From NCBI RefSeq assembly GCF_000814905.1, contig NZ_JXAG01000028.1, positions 60,536 through 124,535 on the forward strand: a stretch of 64,000 bases of DNA. Direction: 5' to 3'. Shown here piece after piece: positions 11,001 through 19,042 of this stretch. The stretch is from Enterobacter sp. Bisph1 (GTDB lineage: Bacteria > Pseudomonadota > Gammaproteobacteria > Enterobacterales > Enterobacteriaceae). The translations under genes and the position numbers were made by a program. Position 1 is the first letter of the stretch. Each line of letters starts with the position of its first letter. The notes under the pieces are model-generated. The model did not search any database and had not been told where the DNA came from. It saw only the letters and a program-made list of their open reading frames with translations.

Positions 11001-12788
11001 GGCAATATGACCCGTTGGCGTATATTCGTAACGGGTAATTACCCCATGTTCATCCACCTGCTCTAAAACATCCCCCGTTAAAAAAGAGACTGTGTTGGTT
11101 CCTTCCTGGCTCGTATTGTCGTGCCCGGTGGTCCGCGCCACACAAACCACGCTGTGATTAGAAAAGGTATAGGAGAAAGATTCTGTGGTGGTGAAGTTAT
11201 TTAATGTCGTGCTAACGCCGTTAAGCAAAGAGTGGCTGCGGTGCGAAGTCGAATTGATATAGGTATAACGCTTACGTAAGACACCATTACGCACTTCTGT
11301 CACCAGCATAATGTTGCCATGGGTCAGGGTATTGGCAAAGGGGGCAAAAGATTCCCATGTGTAATTAGTCGTTTGATTGGGCGTATTGCCATACGCGGCA
11401 ATTTTCGTCGCTGAGCGGATAAATCGGCTAAAGCCAAGGGGATCGGCCGGACATAAGCCTGCTTGCCCATTGATACCATAATATTCGTTCCGCACCTGAA
11501 TTCCGCTGGGATAAGTGATCCTTAGGGTGTTACCCCATTCATCAGTAAGGAATGTGGACCTCTCTTCGCGTGAGCGATGCGTGGTTAAATCCGTATGGAT
11601 AATGGTTTCTTCTGCAACCAGCTGTAAATTTGGCGGTTGGCGATAAAAATCGACACCGGCTGTTTCATTATAACTATTGATCTTAATGAGCCGCTTACCC
11701 GTATGGGTGGTCTCTTCACGCGTCAACAAATGAAAACGGTTATAGGTACGCGTGGTAGTGGAGACAACATTTGCGCCCACATGTTTGCTCTCGGTCGACG
11801 AATAATTATAGACCCCGTTAACCAGATATAAGTTGTCTTGTTCTGGATCAATATGCGTACGTCCAGAGCTAAAGCCGGTAAAGTTTGTCGATTGGCTGTA
11901 CTGGTAGGTCGTAATAATGGGGGGTTGACCGTTTCCCGGATTGATTGTTGAGCCGGTTACACAGGGAACAGAGTTTGACATCGTAATGCGGATACCGGTT
12001 GCATTATATTGGATGACCTCGACTGAACCCGAAGGTGTACGGAACCTATCGATGCAGAAAAAGTTATTCGCAAACTGAGCATAATTAATGGTATAGCCAG
12101 CGGTGGTTCTGGCGGAAGGCAGATAAGGAAGGCTGACGCCTGTCAGAAGATTATTCTGATACGTCAGATCGATATTCAACAGCTGCCCGGTACTATCAGG
12201 CACCTGAATCAGGTTACAGGTTGAGCCAAAATAGGACATCCGCAACATTAAACTATTGGTCTGCCGATGATGAATTTCCGTCAGGCAGGGTCGACCAGCA
12301 ATCAGCATGCCATAGGTGAAATCGAATATTTCTCCGTTGGGATAGGCTACTGAGGTCACAACGGCCAGGTTGCTACTCAAATTGATACGCGCAATGGTTT
12401 GGATTAAACCCTCTTTGCTCTGTATGCGGAACTGATTAGCGTTCACCATAAAGGCTCGCAGATCGCGTAATTTCTTATCGGTCAATGTGATTTCCGCGCC
12501 GGGTAACATATTTTTACATTTGTAGCTCTCCCCGGTATGATTTGACAGTACATGCCTTTGTGTATCAATAAATGTTGTTGAGATATTCCATCCGTGCCCG
12601 AATCCCTGCTGACTGCTATTAAATGACGAGAAATTTAAATTAATGTCATAAGTATCACCTTTGATATTAAAAGGCGTTAAGCTTGTCAGGTTAATCGATG
12701 CTGTATATTGTCCCGTGCGTGCATCAACGCCAGAATTGATAAAAGAAGAGAAGTTAAACGCGTTAGAATAAATATTTGTCGTGCTCAT
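8064..12788 (-). CDS. Giant RHS/YD-repeat protein with hydrophobic C-terminal tail
   Basis: A 1574-residue RHS-repeat protein. The N-terminus (SNAFNFSSFINSGVDARTG) is the type found in many Pseudomonas RHS proteins related to TccC. Dozens of YD repeats follow, for example YRYDGLGRV, FTYDGFGRR, YQYDNFGRL and YRYDSFGRK, and would form the RHS shell. The RHS core ends near residue 1342 with NPYVYTFNDPINNVDPSGH. The last 230 residues are variable, with several Gly/Ala-rich hydrophobic segments, and would be the toxin or effector part. There is no signal peptide, PAAR motif or neighbouring vgrG. The start at 12788 (MSTTNIYS) follows a GAAGG ribosome site; an ATG at 12839 is less likely. It is the last gene of a six-gene unit with acyl-carrier-type genes. 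No immunity candidate lies downstream. Confidence 0.93.
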   Translation of the reverse strand: MSTTNIYSNAFNFSSFINSGVDARTGQYTASINLTSLTPFNIKGDTYDINLNFSSFNSSQQGFGHGWNISTTFIDTQRHVLSNHTGESYKCKNMLPGAEITLTDKKLRDLRAFMVNANQFRIQSKEGLIQTIARINLSSNLAVVTSVAYPNGEIFDFTYGMLIAGRPCLTEIHHRQTNSLMLRMSYFGSTCNLIQVPDSTGQLLNIDLTYQNNLLTGVSLPYLPSARTTAGYTINYAQFANNFFCIDRFRTPSGSVEVIQYNATGIRITMSNSVPCVTGSTINPGNGQPPIITTYQYSQSTNFTGFSSGRTHIDPEQDNLYLVNGVYNYSSTESKHVGANVVSTTTRTYNRFHLLTREETTHTGKRLIKINSYNETAGVDFYRQPPNLQLVAEETIIHTDLTTHRSREERSTFLTDEWGNTLRITYPSGIQVRNEYYGINGQAGLCPADPLGFSRFIRSATKIAAYGNTPNQTTNYTWESFAPFANTLTHGNIMLVTEVRNGVLRKRYTYINSTSHRSHSLLNGVSTTLNNFTTTESFSYTFSNHSVVCVARTTGHDNTSQEGTNTVSFLTGDVLEQVDEHGVITRYEYTPTGHIAQKSISTGNSTPERKRFTYSYPTANSTNTWPMLTETDTGGVSHQYRYDGLGRVCQVLAQDDDAVISQNYNGTFREIKTRTYNSLGQVVTESDVDWAWDLNAAGLRRLTTPLSSVKHFEYDGWGNLARTTYNDGRVEIDSQDPVSKTALKGLQGLSMVQTQYNLFDEEESVSLLNVNGTVHARRTFTYDGFGRRISETDTHNHSTHFTWDHFDRRVSKTLPDGTQIDTPHSTFTDAEAVSSISVQGHQFAEAARDGLLRITRHRVGNRTLRYAYRAGGTLPETITTPDNREQIRRYAHVLNNAITQIRTSSITQDFDYGANTGKLIHAREAAVSSQLTYFPSGLLQEESTVEAGRSLSSNAYRFTMAGRVQRNRDSRDRIHTYQYDNFGRLTSTRQGAQEALYRYDSFGRKTTIDMRGTAANLVTTIRYDEFSREISRTYVSNDSSAVLTMAYTADGKISTREMQENGLVLREIFTYDNCARLSRYQCSGRNVPRNSAGTPLSEQRYHYDRWGNIIRTDSVYGSQTLSAVYEFNAADPTQLMTIIENGQRISLQYDANGNLTRDEKGQTLIYDAKNRLSEVRSANNQLVCRYRYNAHDVLISQEVPGNRHNHYFYSGKRMSNAHINNTDLTWLNDGSLCRLGHTENSHGQETHHSYGLLTNDVPNLIRSANGTQHLFSMPFGHRSLMAFIPGISGAQPDPVTGWYFLGNGYRVYNPVLMRFHSPDNWSPFGQGGINPYVYTFNDPINNVDPSGHLSDTAISSIALGAIGILMAIFTLGAAIPAVAAKSVAIATIAVKGKMGIFTATNTVVTNVFAVASAATSESNPVASRALNFTNLALGLAGIPFGFSGAVMSFFRNRGKEVAERTVSTFGTGHFISSAVGINSRYDAAMMGTSIVFAIGYASVTVEADSAEEENAELLGIAGLAFWGGGVALGLGSMARAWRHSKYIYQVTTADNVMLQDINFFSAERRRQPLVSTRL

Positions 12789-12912
12789 ACTATGTGCCTT
12801 CATTTTATGATGAGGGTAAAAGCCAATAGCATTGAGCATGGAATAACCCCATGTCTTTTTTGGATTATGTTAAGAATAAGCACAATGCTATGGCTATGAT
12901 TTATGTAACTAA

Positions 12913-14082
12913 CTAATTACCGATGCGGGAAATAGATAACGTTCTTCCGGTATCTTCTGGAGTAATTCTAAAGCGATGTTCAGTTCCATAATTATCAAGA
13001 ATTGATAGTTCATGAGTCCCGGCACGCATTGGTGATGTCCATGAACAACCCATGACATGGATAACTTCAGCGATAATTTCAGTTCTCGCTCGACTAACGT
13101 TATAGCGGTGATCCCAAACACAACCACCGGTCATTGAGTCCCGGGCATTAACAGTCGATGTACCTACGACAAATACGCGGCCGCGGGTGAGGAAGCGGTT
13201 GCTTTGATGGGTATTGCCCAATTCATAAAAAAAACGGTTTTGATTGCCTGAGACTAGACGCTGCGCGCGCAAACGCCATGGGAGCGCCCAACGATGCATA
13301 ATAATGCGTTGATGGTGCACATCGGGATTTTTACTATCAGTCACATTGTCGCGGCGATCCTGAATAGTTTGTACCGTATGCCAGAGATCACCGGGATGAA
13401 CGGCGACCGGGTTAAGCGCTATTAAAAGAATATTGCTATTAAACACATTTTGGCCGGTCGCCATATTTGTCGTCGCGGTAATAGTGATAGGGGATTGCCC
13501 CCCAGCGCCGATTGGAGAAACCTCAAGCCGGGCTTTCGCCATCAAGCGCTGATTGCCGGTGGCGCGGGAGGTAATATAAAAATTGAAGATTTCCGGTACG
13601 TTGTTATTCAGCGGGTCGATCTCAAGATTTCCCGCTTCAGTAAGTGAGGTAACATGCTCGCTGGCAACGCTACCATCATTTTCAGCGCAACTGTGACACG
13701 CATCCTCTACCTCGACATAAGGGGAAACGGATAACTCTTCCTGCGCTTCATTTTCAAGGTGTTTGTTTGAAGACCAACGCGATCGAGGGTTAAACAACGA
13801 TGACGATATCATGCCCAGATCAAATTCATTACGCGTTCTCGATGACGCCCAGTTATTAGGCATGGGTAGCGCATCGTAGTTAAGCGAGGATGAAAAATTG
13901 GCAACAGCAATAGAGTTTCTTTCCTGCTGAGTTAAAGGGACACGGACAAATTGATGTTGTGCATTCATCCCCTGTTTCATCACCATCACTTGCACATGGC
14001 ACTGATGATTACCATTGGCATAAAAACGTTCGCTTAAAGACTGGATACTAAAATGAGTAATTTGTATATTAGTAAATGACAT
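12913..14082 (-). CDS. Unrecognised 389-residue protein upstream of the RHS gene
   Basis: I do not recognise this family. The 389-residue product has no signal peptide or membrane segment. The N-terminal half is polar and Asn/Ser-rich, with an acidic stretch and CHSCAEND near residue 127. The middle (about 150-230) looks like beta-sandwich sequence (FNFYITSRATGNQ...). The C-terminal part contains GGCVWDHRYNVSRARTEII and ends in a beta-rich GTEHRFRITPEDTGR. A clear ribosome site, GGAG, lies 8 bases before the ATG. It sits between the RHS gene (124 bases) and the 186-residue gene (16 bases) in the same direction. It is plausibly an accessory, chaperone or binding component of the RHS particle, which is inference only. 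Confidence 0.8.
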   Translation of the reverse strand: MSFTNIQITHFSIQSLSERFYANGNHQCHVQVMVMKQGMNAQHQFVRVPLTQQERNSIAVANFSSSLNYDALPMPNNWASSRTRNEFDLGMISSSLFNPRSRWSSNKHLENEAQEELSVSPYVEVEDACHSCAENDGSVASEHVTSLTEAGNLEIDPLNNNVPEIFNFYITSRATGNQRLMAKARLEVSPIGAGGQSPITITATTNMATGQNVFNSNILLIALNPVAVHPGDLWHTVQTIQDRRDNVTDSKNPDVHHQRIIMHRWALPWRLRAQRLVSGNQNRFFYELGNTHQSNRFLTRGRVFVVGTSTVNARDSMTGGCVWDHRYNVSRARTEIIAEVIHVMGCSWTSPMRAGTHELSILDNYGTEHRFRITPEDTGRTLSISRIGN

Positions 14083-14098
14083 AATTTAATCTCCATAT

Positions 14099-14659
14099 TC
14101 AGTAAGTGTTAACAGGCAAGTAAGAAGGGAAAAGTTCAAAAGCGAAATATTTTTCGGAAAACTCTTCAATTTTTCGGGCAGTAAATCCCAGAGCATTAAG
14201 AAACTCATCGTTGATCAACGTAGTGAAAATAAACTGCGCAAAATTTTCCTTCGCTTCAATAACGAATTGGCTAGTCACGGGGTTTTTTGCAACATAATCG
14301 CAGAGCGCTTTGCGCAGGACTGAACGAAATGCCGGGCCTAAGGCCGCGTCTGTGAGTAGTTCATCATCTCCGTGCATCATTTCCAGCACACCAAAATCAT
14401 TAACTTTATAAACGCGCAGTTCACGATGATCTCGGCGCAATAAAAAAAGCTCGTCTTTGTCTACAATGTAATATTTGGGTTCGGACTGCGGGTCCATAAT
14501 ATGTGCAGGGATAACAAGTTCGAGTAAAATACGCGTGCTACCGACTTGTAGCGGGATATGTTCCGCACCTTTCATAAAATAGCTCAGCAGTCCGTTCCAG
14601 GCTTCGCCCTCAGCTTTTTTATACAAGGCGTTTAAATGACTTTCAGATAGATTTAACAT
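14099..14659 (-). CDS. Unrecognised 186-residue protein in the RHS/acyl cluster
   Basis: No family recognised. The protein is soluble and mixed alpha/beta. Residues 38-110 look like beta strands (TRILLELVIPAHI, YYIVDKDELFLLRR, LRVYKVNDFGVLEM). The C-terminal third is mostly helical, ending FELFPSYLPVNTY. It is preceded by AGAGGT and begins 13 bases after the acyl carrier protein stop, so it is very probably co-translated with it. I looked for features of HlyC-type lysine acyltransferases, which would make sense between an acyl carrier protein and a toxin, but could not see them. A role in passing the acyl chain or as an RHS chaperone is possible but unsupported. Confidence 0.8.
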   Translation of the reverse strand: MLNLSESHLNALYKKAEGEAWNGLLSYFMKGAEHIPLQVGSTRILLELVIPAHIMDPQSEPKYYIVDKDELFLLRRDHRELRVYKVNDFGVLEMMHGDDELLTDAALGPAFRSVLRKALCDYVAKNPVTSQFVIEAKENFAQFIFTTLINDEFLNALGFTARKIEEFSEKYFAFELFPSYLPVNTY

Positions 14660-14672
14660 AGCGACCTCTTGG

Positions 14673-14924
14673 TTATAGAGATTGTTGAGAAATGGCGAAA
14701 TTAATCAAATCCTGAATGCTGGTAAGAGTGTTGTCAGCAAACAGATTATCGGGGATTTTTATTGAATAGGTCTCGAACATAAAAATTTGCAGTTCGACAT
14801 AATCCAGACTGTCAAATTCCATCTCTTTAAATTTACTCTCCTTGGTAATTTCCGTATGCCCCATATCTTTCATGGTATTGATTAGGTTGCGTATATCATC
14901 AAATAACGTTTCTTCACGTAACAT
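14673..14924 (-). CDS. Acyl carrier protein
   Basis: An 83-residue acidic four-helix acyl carrier protein. The phosphopantetheine attachment site is Ser39 in EFDSLDYVEL, and helix I-loop-helix II spacing is normal (about 80 residues). It would carry acyl intermediates made by the ketosynthase encoded two genes upstream. The ATG follows the stop codon of the hot-dog gene with no intervening base (TAA then ATG), and AAAGGAGGC lies just upstream, so translation is coupled. It is distinct from a housekeeping AcpP, which is normally next to fabF/fabG, and is dedicated to this cluster. Confidence 0.93.
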   Translation of the reverse strand: MLREETLFDDIRNLINTMKDMGHTEITKESKFKEMEFDSLDYVELQIFMFETYSIKIPDNLFADNTLTSIQDLINFAISQQSL

Positions 14925-15665
14925 TTATGCCTCCTTTTGACGTATGTAAAATCTACTCGCCATCACCAGCATCGGTTTGCCGGCATCCACTAACCCATAG
15001 CCGAGGGTTACCAGGTATGACTGGTTCTCCTGTGGCAATACACTCTTGTTAAAAATAAGCACTTCCAGCGAACACGACGTCAAGATGCTGTACGTGAACG
15101 GATTCGTCACCTCGAGTGATTGAAAAATATGTATAACGTCATAATGGTCAAACAAACTTTGCTTGTGTGCGTCGTTATTACCTTGGTCTAAAGAAAACCA
15201 GGCTGAATTTAATAAATACCTAAAACAGACTGCGCTATAAAAAAGAACATCGCAGTTGTAATCGTTAAACGCTTTTGCGAAACGAGAGCGATAGTGATAA
15301 ATATCGCCATGGGTAAGCCGGGTGAGAGCGGTATCGCCACTGGCTTTAGCTGCAAAAAAATTCCCGTCAGTAAAAGACAGAGTCCCTGATGCACAGTTGT
15401 TTGAATCCCCGCTGTGCAACGAGACTTTGAACTTACTCGGACTCGTAACATGTACATCTTGCCCGGTGAATACTTTTTTTCTAAAGAAGACATCGATTTT
15501 TATCGGTTGATTTTGTGTATCGATTATTGCGAGTAACTGTTTGCTGAGAAACATAAAAACTAACATGCCATGGATCATGAACCCATCGTCGCTTGCTTTA
15601 AAATGGATTGTATTAGGGTCATTAGCAAATAAAGCCCAGTGTTTAAGTTCTGCCAGCGAAAACAT
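14925..15665 (-). CDS. MaoC-type hot-dog protein (probable 3-hydroxyacyl dehydratase)
   Basis: A 246-residue protein whose first 50 residues carry the (R)-hydratase/MaoC signature: FANDPNTIHF followed by the FMIHGMLVFMFL helix. Asp16 and His21 have the five-residue spacing of the catalytic Asp/His pair in PhaJ-type hydratases. The length is about twice a single hot-dog domain, so the C-terminal half may be a second, diverged hot-dog fold that ends YGLVDAGKPMLVMASRFYIRQ. It would remove water from a 3-hydroxyacyl-ACP during chain elongation. It starts 2 bases after the ketosynthase stop, with AAGGTAGG as ribosome site. A ketoreductase and enoyl reductase are absent from the cluster, so host FabG/FabI would be needed. 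The family call rests on this short motif. Confidence 0.7.
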   Translation of the reverse strand: MFSLAELKHWALFANDPNTIHFKASDDGFMIHGMLVFMFLSKQLLAIIDTQNQPIKIDVFFRKKVFTGQDVHVTSPSKFKVSLHSGDSNNCASGTLSFTDGNFFAAKASGDTALTRLTHGDIYHYRSRFAKAFNDYNCDVLFYSAVCFRYLLNSAWFSLDQGNNDAHKQSLFDHYDVIHIFQSLEVTNPFTYSILTSCSLEVLIFNKSVLPQENQSYLVTLGYGLVDAGKPMLVMASRFYIRQKEA

Positions 15666-15667
15666 GA

Positions 15668-16918
15668 TTAACCTACCTTAGAGATTATCAGGGCGGCATT
15701 ATGCCCGCCAAAACCGGCGCTGATATTCATGGCGTTATTCACGCATGTACCCAATAAATGATCGTTGGGCACGTAATTCAGATCGCATTTCGGGTCAGGA
15801 TTAAATAAATTGATCGTTGCCGGGATAAAATTTTCATTGATTACTTTGGTACATATGATCGTTTCGAAACTGCCGGCCGCACCGATAAGATGACCGGTAT
15901 AAGACTTGGTGCTGGAAACAGGAATATGATAAGCGGCAGTGCCGAAGGCTTTTTTAATCGCGCAGCTTTCATGGTAATCGTTTAGCAGGGTAGAAGTGCC
16001 GTGCGCATTAATGTAACCGACATCGGTGTTGTTGAGCCTGGCGTTGGCCAGGGCTTGCTCAAGGGTCCTGGCCCGGCAATCAACCTCTTGTGCCGGGCGT
16101 ATCATATGCTCACCTTCGGAAAAACTGCTGTAGCCAGTGATTTCGCCAAGGATGCAGGCCCCGCGTTTTTGCGCGGTTTCATAATTTTCTAAACAGACCA
16201 CCGCGCTGCCTTCTGCTAGTACAAAGCCTGTTCGGTCTAAACTGAATGGACAAGAGGCTTTTTCCGGCAAATGGGCTTCTTTCGACAGCGCCTTGAGAAT
16301 ATCGATAGACCAGATTCCAAATGTTCCCGTCAGCGATTCACTGCCACCTGCCAGCATGCAATCAGCGCGCCCGGTTCTAATATGTTCATAGGCTTCACCG
16401 ATGGCCATCGTTCCCGTTGCGCACGCCGCCATTAAGGTATTTTGATAACCTTTAAAGCCATATTGCATTGCGCAGGCTGCGGTCATGGCACCGGGCATGG
16501 TAATGATATTACTTCGCGGATTGGTGATCCCTTTTTCAACCAAGTGGCTATTTAATTTGCAAATCTCATCCAACGCCCCCCAGCCGCTGCCCAGGATGAC
16601 GCCACACCGGTGTGCAGCATAGTATTCAGTCGGTGGTGTATTGGTGCCAAAAGCCTGGCTTACCGCTTCCCTGGCGCTCGTTAACGCAAGCTTTCCGTGT
16701 TTGGGCAGAAAATGCAGCAATTCATTGGGGATGCCCGAAAAACGTTTTTTATTTTCCGCGAGAAAGGAAAAGAAAGTTGTCTCTAACATTACCTCGCGGT
16801 CTTTTAATTTATGAAACGCATTTCTTTTCTCACGTATTGCTTGCCAGCATTGTTCGACGTTTTCACCCAGAGCATTTACGGCGCCCATACCGGTAATTAC
16901 TACACGGAATTGTCTCAT
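15668..16918 (-). CDS. Beta-ketoacyl-ACP synthase (FabF-like, cluster-specific)
   Basis: A 416-residue condensing enzyme of the FabB/FabF thiolase-fold family. The N-terminus VVITGMGAVNALG is standard. The active site is complete: Cys166 in MAACATGTMA, His306 in NAHGTST, Lys338 in SSTKSYTG and His343 in GHLIGAAGS, with a glycine-rich ending SAGFGGHNAAL. It should condense malonyl-ACP with an acyl primer on the ACP encoded downstream. It is the first gene of the minus-strand unit leading to the RHS gene and is preceded by AGGTGATG. It is not beside other fab genes, and the base composition is lower in GC than the core. It could belong to a specialised lipid or polyene pathway; the product is unknown. 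Confidence 0.93.
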   Translation of the reverse strand: MRQFRVVITGMGAVNALGENVEQCWQAIREKRNAFHKLKDREVMLETTFFSFLAENKKRFSGIPNELLHFLPKHGKLALTSAREAVSQAFGTNTPPTEYYAAHRCGVILGSGWGALDEICKLNSHLVEKGITNPRSNIITMPGAMTAACAMQYGFKGYQNTLMAACATGTMAIGEAYEHIRTGRADCMLAGGSESLTGTFGIWSIDILKALSKEAHLPEKASCPFSLDRTGFVLAEGSAVVCLENYETAQKRGACILGEITGYSSFSEGEHMIRPAQEVDCRARTLEQALANARLNNTDVGYINAHGTSTLLNDYHESCAIKKAFGTAAYHIPVSSTKSYTGHLIGAAGSFETIICTKVINENFIPATINLFNPDPKCDLNYVPNDHLLGTCVNNAMNISAGFGGHNAALIISKVG

Positions 16919-17294
16919 TACATCACCTGTTGATAATTAGTGAGTTGCCATGAATATTTAGTTTCGTAATGTTTTGTTGAAGATTTATATTCACTTGCTG
17001 TTTGTCATTTATCGATCCTAACATTCGCCAGTAAATATTTTTTCAGTAATTTTCCAAATAAAAGCAATATAATTTGATTTCGTTTTTCTGTGAAATTAAC
17101 GTTTTGATTTATATGGATTTTATATATTATAAATCTGAGATAATGCTCACATTTATAAATTCGACCACAATGCCGCATGAAAAAAAACGCTTGTCGCAAA
17201 GATGTTTTTTTGCCTATATGTTTTTCAGATTGGGATTTTTAATACGTTAAAGATAGGTTGCAAGGCTCTCAAAAGGAAATCAAAGGACGCGGTT
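16919..17294. promoter_or_regulatory. AT-rich divergent control region of the acyl/RHS cluster
   Basis: This 376-base AT-rich region separates the minus-strand ketosynthase operon from the plus-strand LysR-type gene, the usual place for a LysR-regulated divergent promoter. I cannot pick one convincing operator or -35/-10 pair among many AT-rich candidates. The ribosome site for the regulator, AAAGGA, is at about 17282-17287. Confidence 0.5.
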
Positions 17295-18203
17295 ATGATT
17301 TTATCAAAAAGGATTGTTTATTTTCTCACTCTCGTTGAAAGTGAATGTTATGTGGTTGCCTCGGATAAATTATGCATCACTGTTTCGGCATTACGGCATT
17401 CAATGAGTGAGCTTGAAAAATTAGTCGATGAAAAATTACTTAAGAAAAATTGTGGTGGAATCAAACTAACTGAGGCAGGTTTTGCATTTTATACAAAATT
17501 GCTTCCGGTTTATGAGTTGGCTTACAACACCTTCGAAACGTATAAACAGAAAGATATTGCCAGTGAAAGCATACGAATTTTTATCTCAGGGTTTTACTAT
17601 CCCGATATTTTCTTCAAGGCCAGAAGCATCATGAAGAAATCACTCTTTAACTTATATATCAGTCAGGGGCAGGCTGATACCCATAAAAATTGTACTGGTT
17701 CGCAATTTGATTTGTATATCTATTCTTCAGTTTCTCCCTATGCAGATTTTCAGCGAAATATGTATCAGATTTTTCTTTCGCAAGAGAAATTAGGGATCCT
17801 GGTCACGAAAAAGATGAAGCATAAATATGCCGATATTTCTGAGTTAATAAGGAGCGAGAAGATTATTTTAAGAAATTCTCTGAGAGAGCATCCGTTTATT
17901 GATATGTTAAAGAAAAATATTTCAGAATTGACCATTGCGTGGGATTTTTTGTGGTTGCCTGATTTTACCGATGTATTGAATGCAATACAGGATAATATGG
18001 GGTTTACTTTTTTTCCTGCCAGCATGATTACCTATTTGCCTATCAAAATGGAAGAGTATGAGTTTATCCTACAGCCGTTTAAAAAGGATATGATTATTGA
18101 CAGATATATCTGTTTTGATAAAAAGAACTTTGAGCAACTGATCAAAATAGCTACCTCCCTCAAAAGTGAAAGTGAAATTGTAGAAAGAGAAACCTGTATG
18201 TAG
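17295..18203 (+). CDS. LysR-type transcriptional regulator of the RHS cluster
   Basis: A 302-residue LysR-like regulator. A winged helix-turn-helix spans residues 1-62 (IVYFLTLVESECYVVASDKL then VSALRHSMSELEKLV then LTEAG). The remainder is a diverged co-inducer-binding domain, low in GC and rich in Lys, Ile and Phe. The start at 17295 (MILSKRIVYF) was chosen because AAAGGA lies just upstream and it begins the HTH domain; a frame extension to 17202 adds no family sequence. Transcribed divergently from the ketosynthase operon, it most likely controls that operon and itself. The inducer is unknown. The low GC suggests it travelled with the cluster. Confidence 0.82.
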   Translation: MILSKRIVYFLTLVESECYVVASDKLCITVSALRHSMSELEKLVDEKLLKKNCGGIKLTEAGFAFYTKLLPVYELAYNTFETYKQKDIASESIRIFISGFYYPDIFFKARSIMKKSLFNLYISQGQADTHKNCTGSQFDLYIYSSVSPYADFQRNMYQIFLSQEKLGILVTKKMKHKYADISELIRSEKIILRNSLREHPFIDMLKKNISELTIAWDFLWLPDFTDVLNAIQDNMGFTFFPASMITYLPIKMEEYEFILQPFKKDMIIDRYICFDKKNFEQLIKIATSLKSESEIVERETCM

Positions 18204-18288
18204 ATATCTATCAGGACATGCAATTTATCCTGGTCGCATGAATAATATTGTCTGTCCTGGAGTGTTTATAGCGTAAAGAGAAAGGTTT

Positions 18289-18771
18289 TTAATTTTCTCG
18301 CGTAGATCGCGTAATGTTTATTATCGGTAGGGGACGGGTATCTATATTCTCATTTTCTGGCCAGCAATAAGCTATCACTCGCGCGCGTGAAAAAGCCCGA
18401 TAATTTACCGCATCGCTTTGGTTTCCACCCAGCAAAACCAGATCGCCGTCCGGCGTTTCGCCAATGGCAAATCCTACATGTCCACCCCCGTTACGACTGA
18501 GAACGACAATGCAACCATATGCCGGTTCTGCTATTTGTTTTCCCCAGTGCGTATAGGAACGCGCCGATTCGAATCGTGTCGACCTTATACCAGTACGCTC
18601 AAGCATGGCGCCGACAAAGGCCGCGCACCATGGGGTTTCATCATCCTTAATCCCTGAGCGTTTGATATCTCGCCAAAATTGAACAATATTGGGATTATGC
18701 ACCGGTCCCTTAATCTCTTTTTCATTAAGATATTTTCTGGCTTCATTAAGCCACTTTGGTTCAATGTCCAT
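18289..18771 (-). CDS. Endolysin-like CHAP/NlpC-type peptidoglycan hydrolase (TIGR02594-like)
   Basis: A 160-residue cell-wall hydrolase of the phage TIGR02594-like family. The catalytic Cys is in TPWCAAFVGAML, the His in GGGHVGFAIG, and GGNQSDAVNY is a further conserved block, as in CHAP amidases/endopeptidases. There is no signal peptide, so it needs holin for release. ATG 18771 was preferred because GAGAG lies just before it; a TTG four codons upstream is possible. It overlaps the upstream holin gene by 11 bases, indicating coupled translation. The last 20 residues (PLPIINITRSTREN) lie outside the catalytic domain. It is the terminal gene of the lysis cassette. Confidence 0.85.
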   Translation of the reverse strand: MDIEPKWLNEARKYLNEKEIKGPVHNPNIVQFWRDIKRSGIKDDETPWCAAFVGAMLERTGIRSTRFESARSYTHWGKQIAEPAYGCIVVLSRNGGGHVGFAIGETPDGDLVLLGGNQSDAVNYRAFSRARVIAYCWPENENIDTRPLPIINITRSTREN

Positions 18772-19042
18772 TTTTTCTCTCAAATAATTTTGTCAGGTAA
18801 CCGTCGCTGCGATATAGCATGAGGCAAAATAAAGAAATGAGAATCAATTCTCCAGGCTCCGTTACGGTATATTGGCCTGTAAATATACGTATAGCGGTGC
18901 TTGCAGATGCCATAAATATTGTTGCCGCCACTACTTTCATCCAAATATTTTTACGATGCACCTCTTTTATCGACATTAGCACCCTGAGCGCGATGGCGAT
19001 GGTGATTACAAGGTGAATAAGCAGCATCACTTTTTCAATCAT
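18761..19042 (-). CDS. Holin-like small membrane protein (3-TM type)
   Basis: A 93-residue protein with three hydrophobic segments (about residues 5-20, 33-54 and 62-78) and a charged C-terminus KLFERKNGH. It resembles phage 3-TM holins (phage_holin_3 type). It starts with ATGA overlapping the stop of the upstream gene and overlaps the endolysin gene downstream, so the three genes are translated as one unit. Holins open the inner membrane and let the cytoplasmic endolysin reach peptidoglycan. With two holin-like proteins present, one may act as an antiholin. The family identification is by topology and position. Confidence 0.75.
   Translation of the reverse strand: MIEKVMLLIHLVITIAIALRVLMSIKEVHRKNIWMKVVAATIFMASASTAIRIFTGQYTVTEPGELILISLFCLMLYRSDGYLTKLFERKNGH

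Noticed and set aside
14099..14659. 186-residue protein as HlyC-type toxin acyltransferase
   Set aside because: The size fits, but I could not find the conserved His and Asp contexts of that family.
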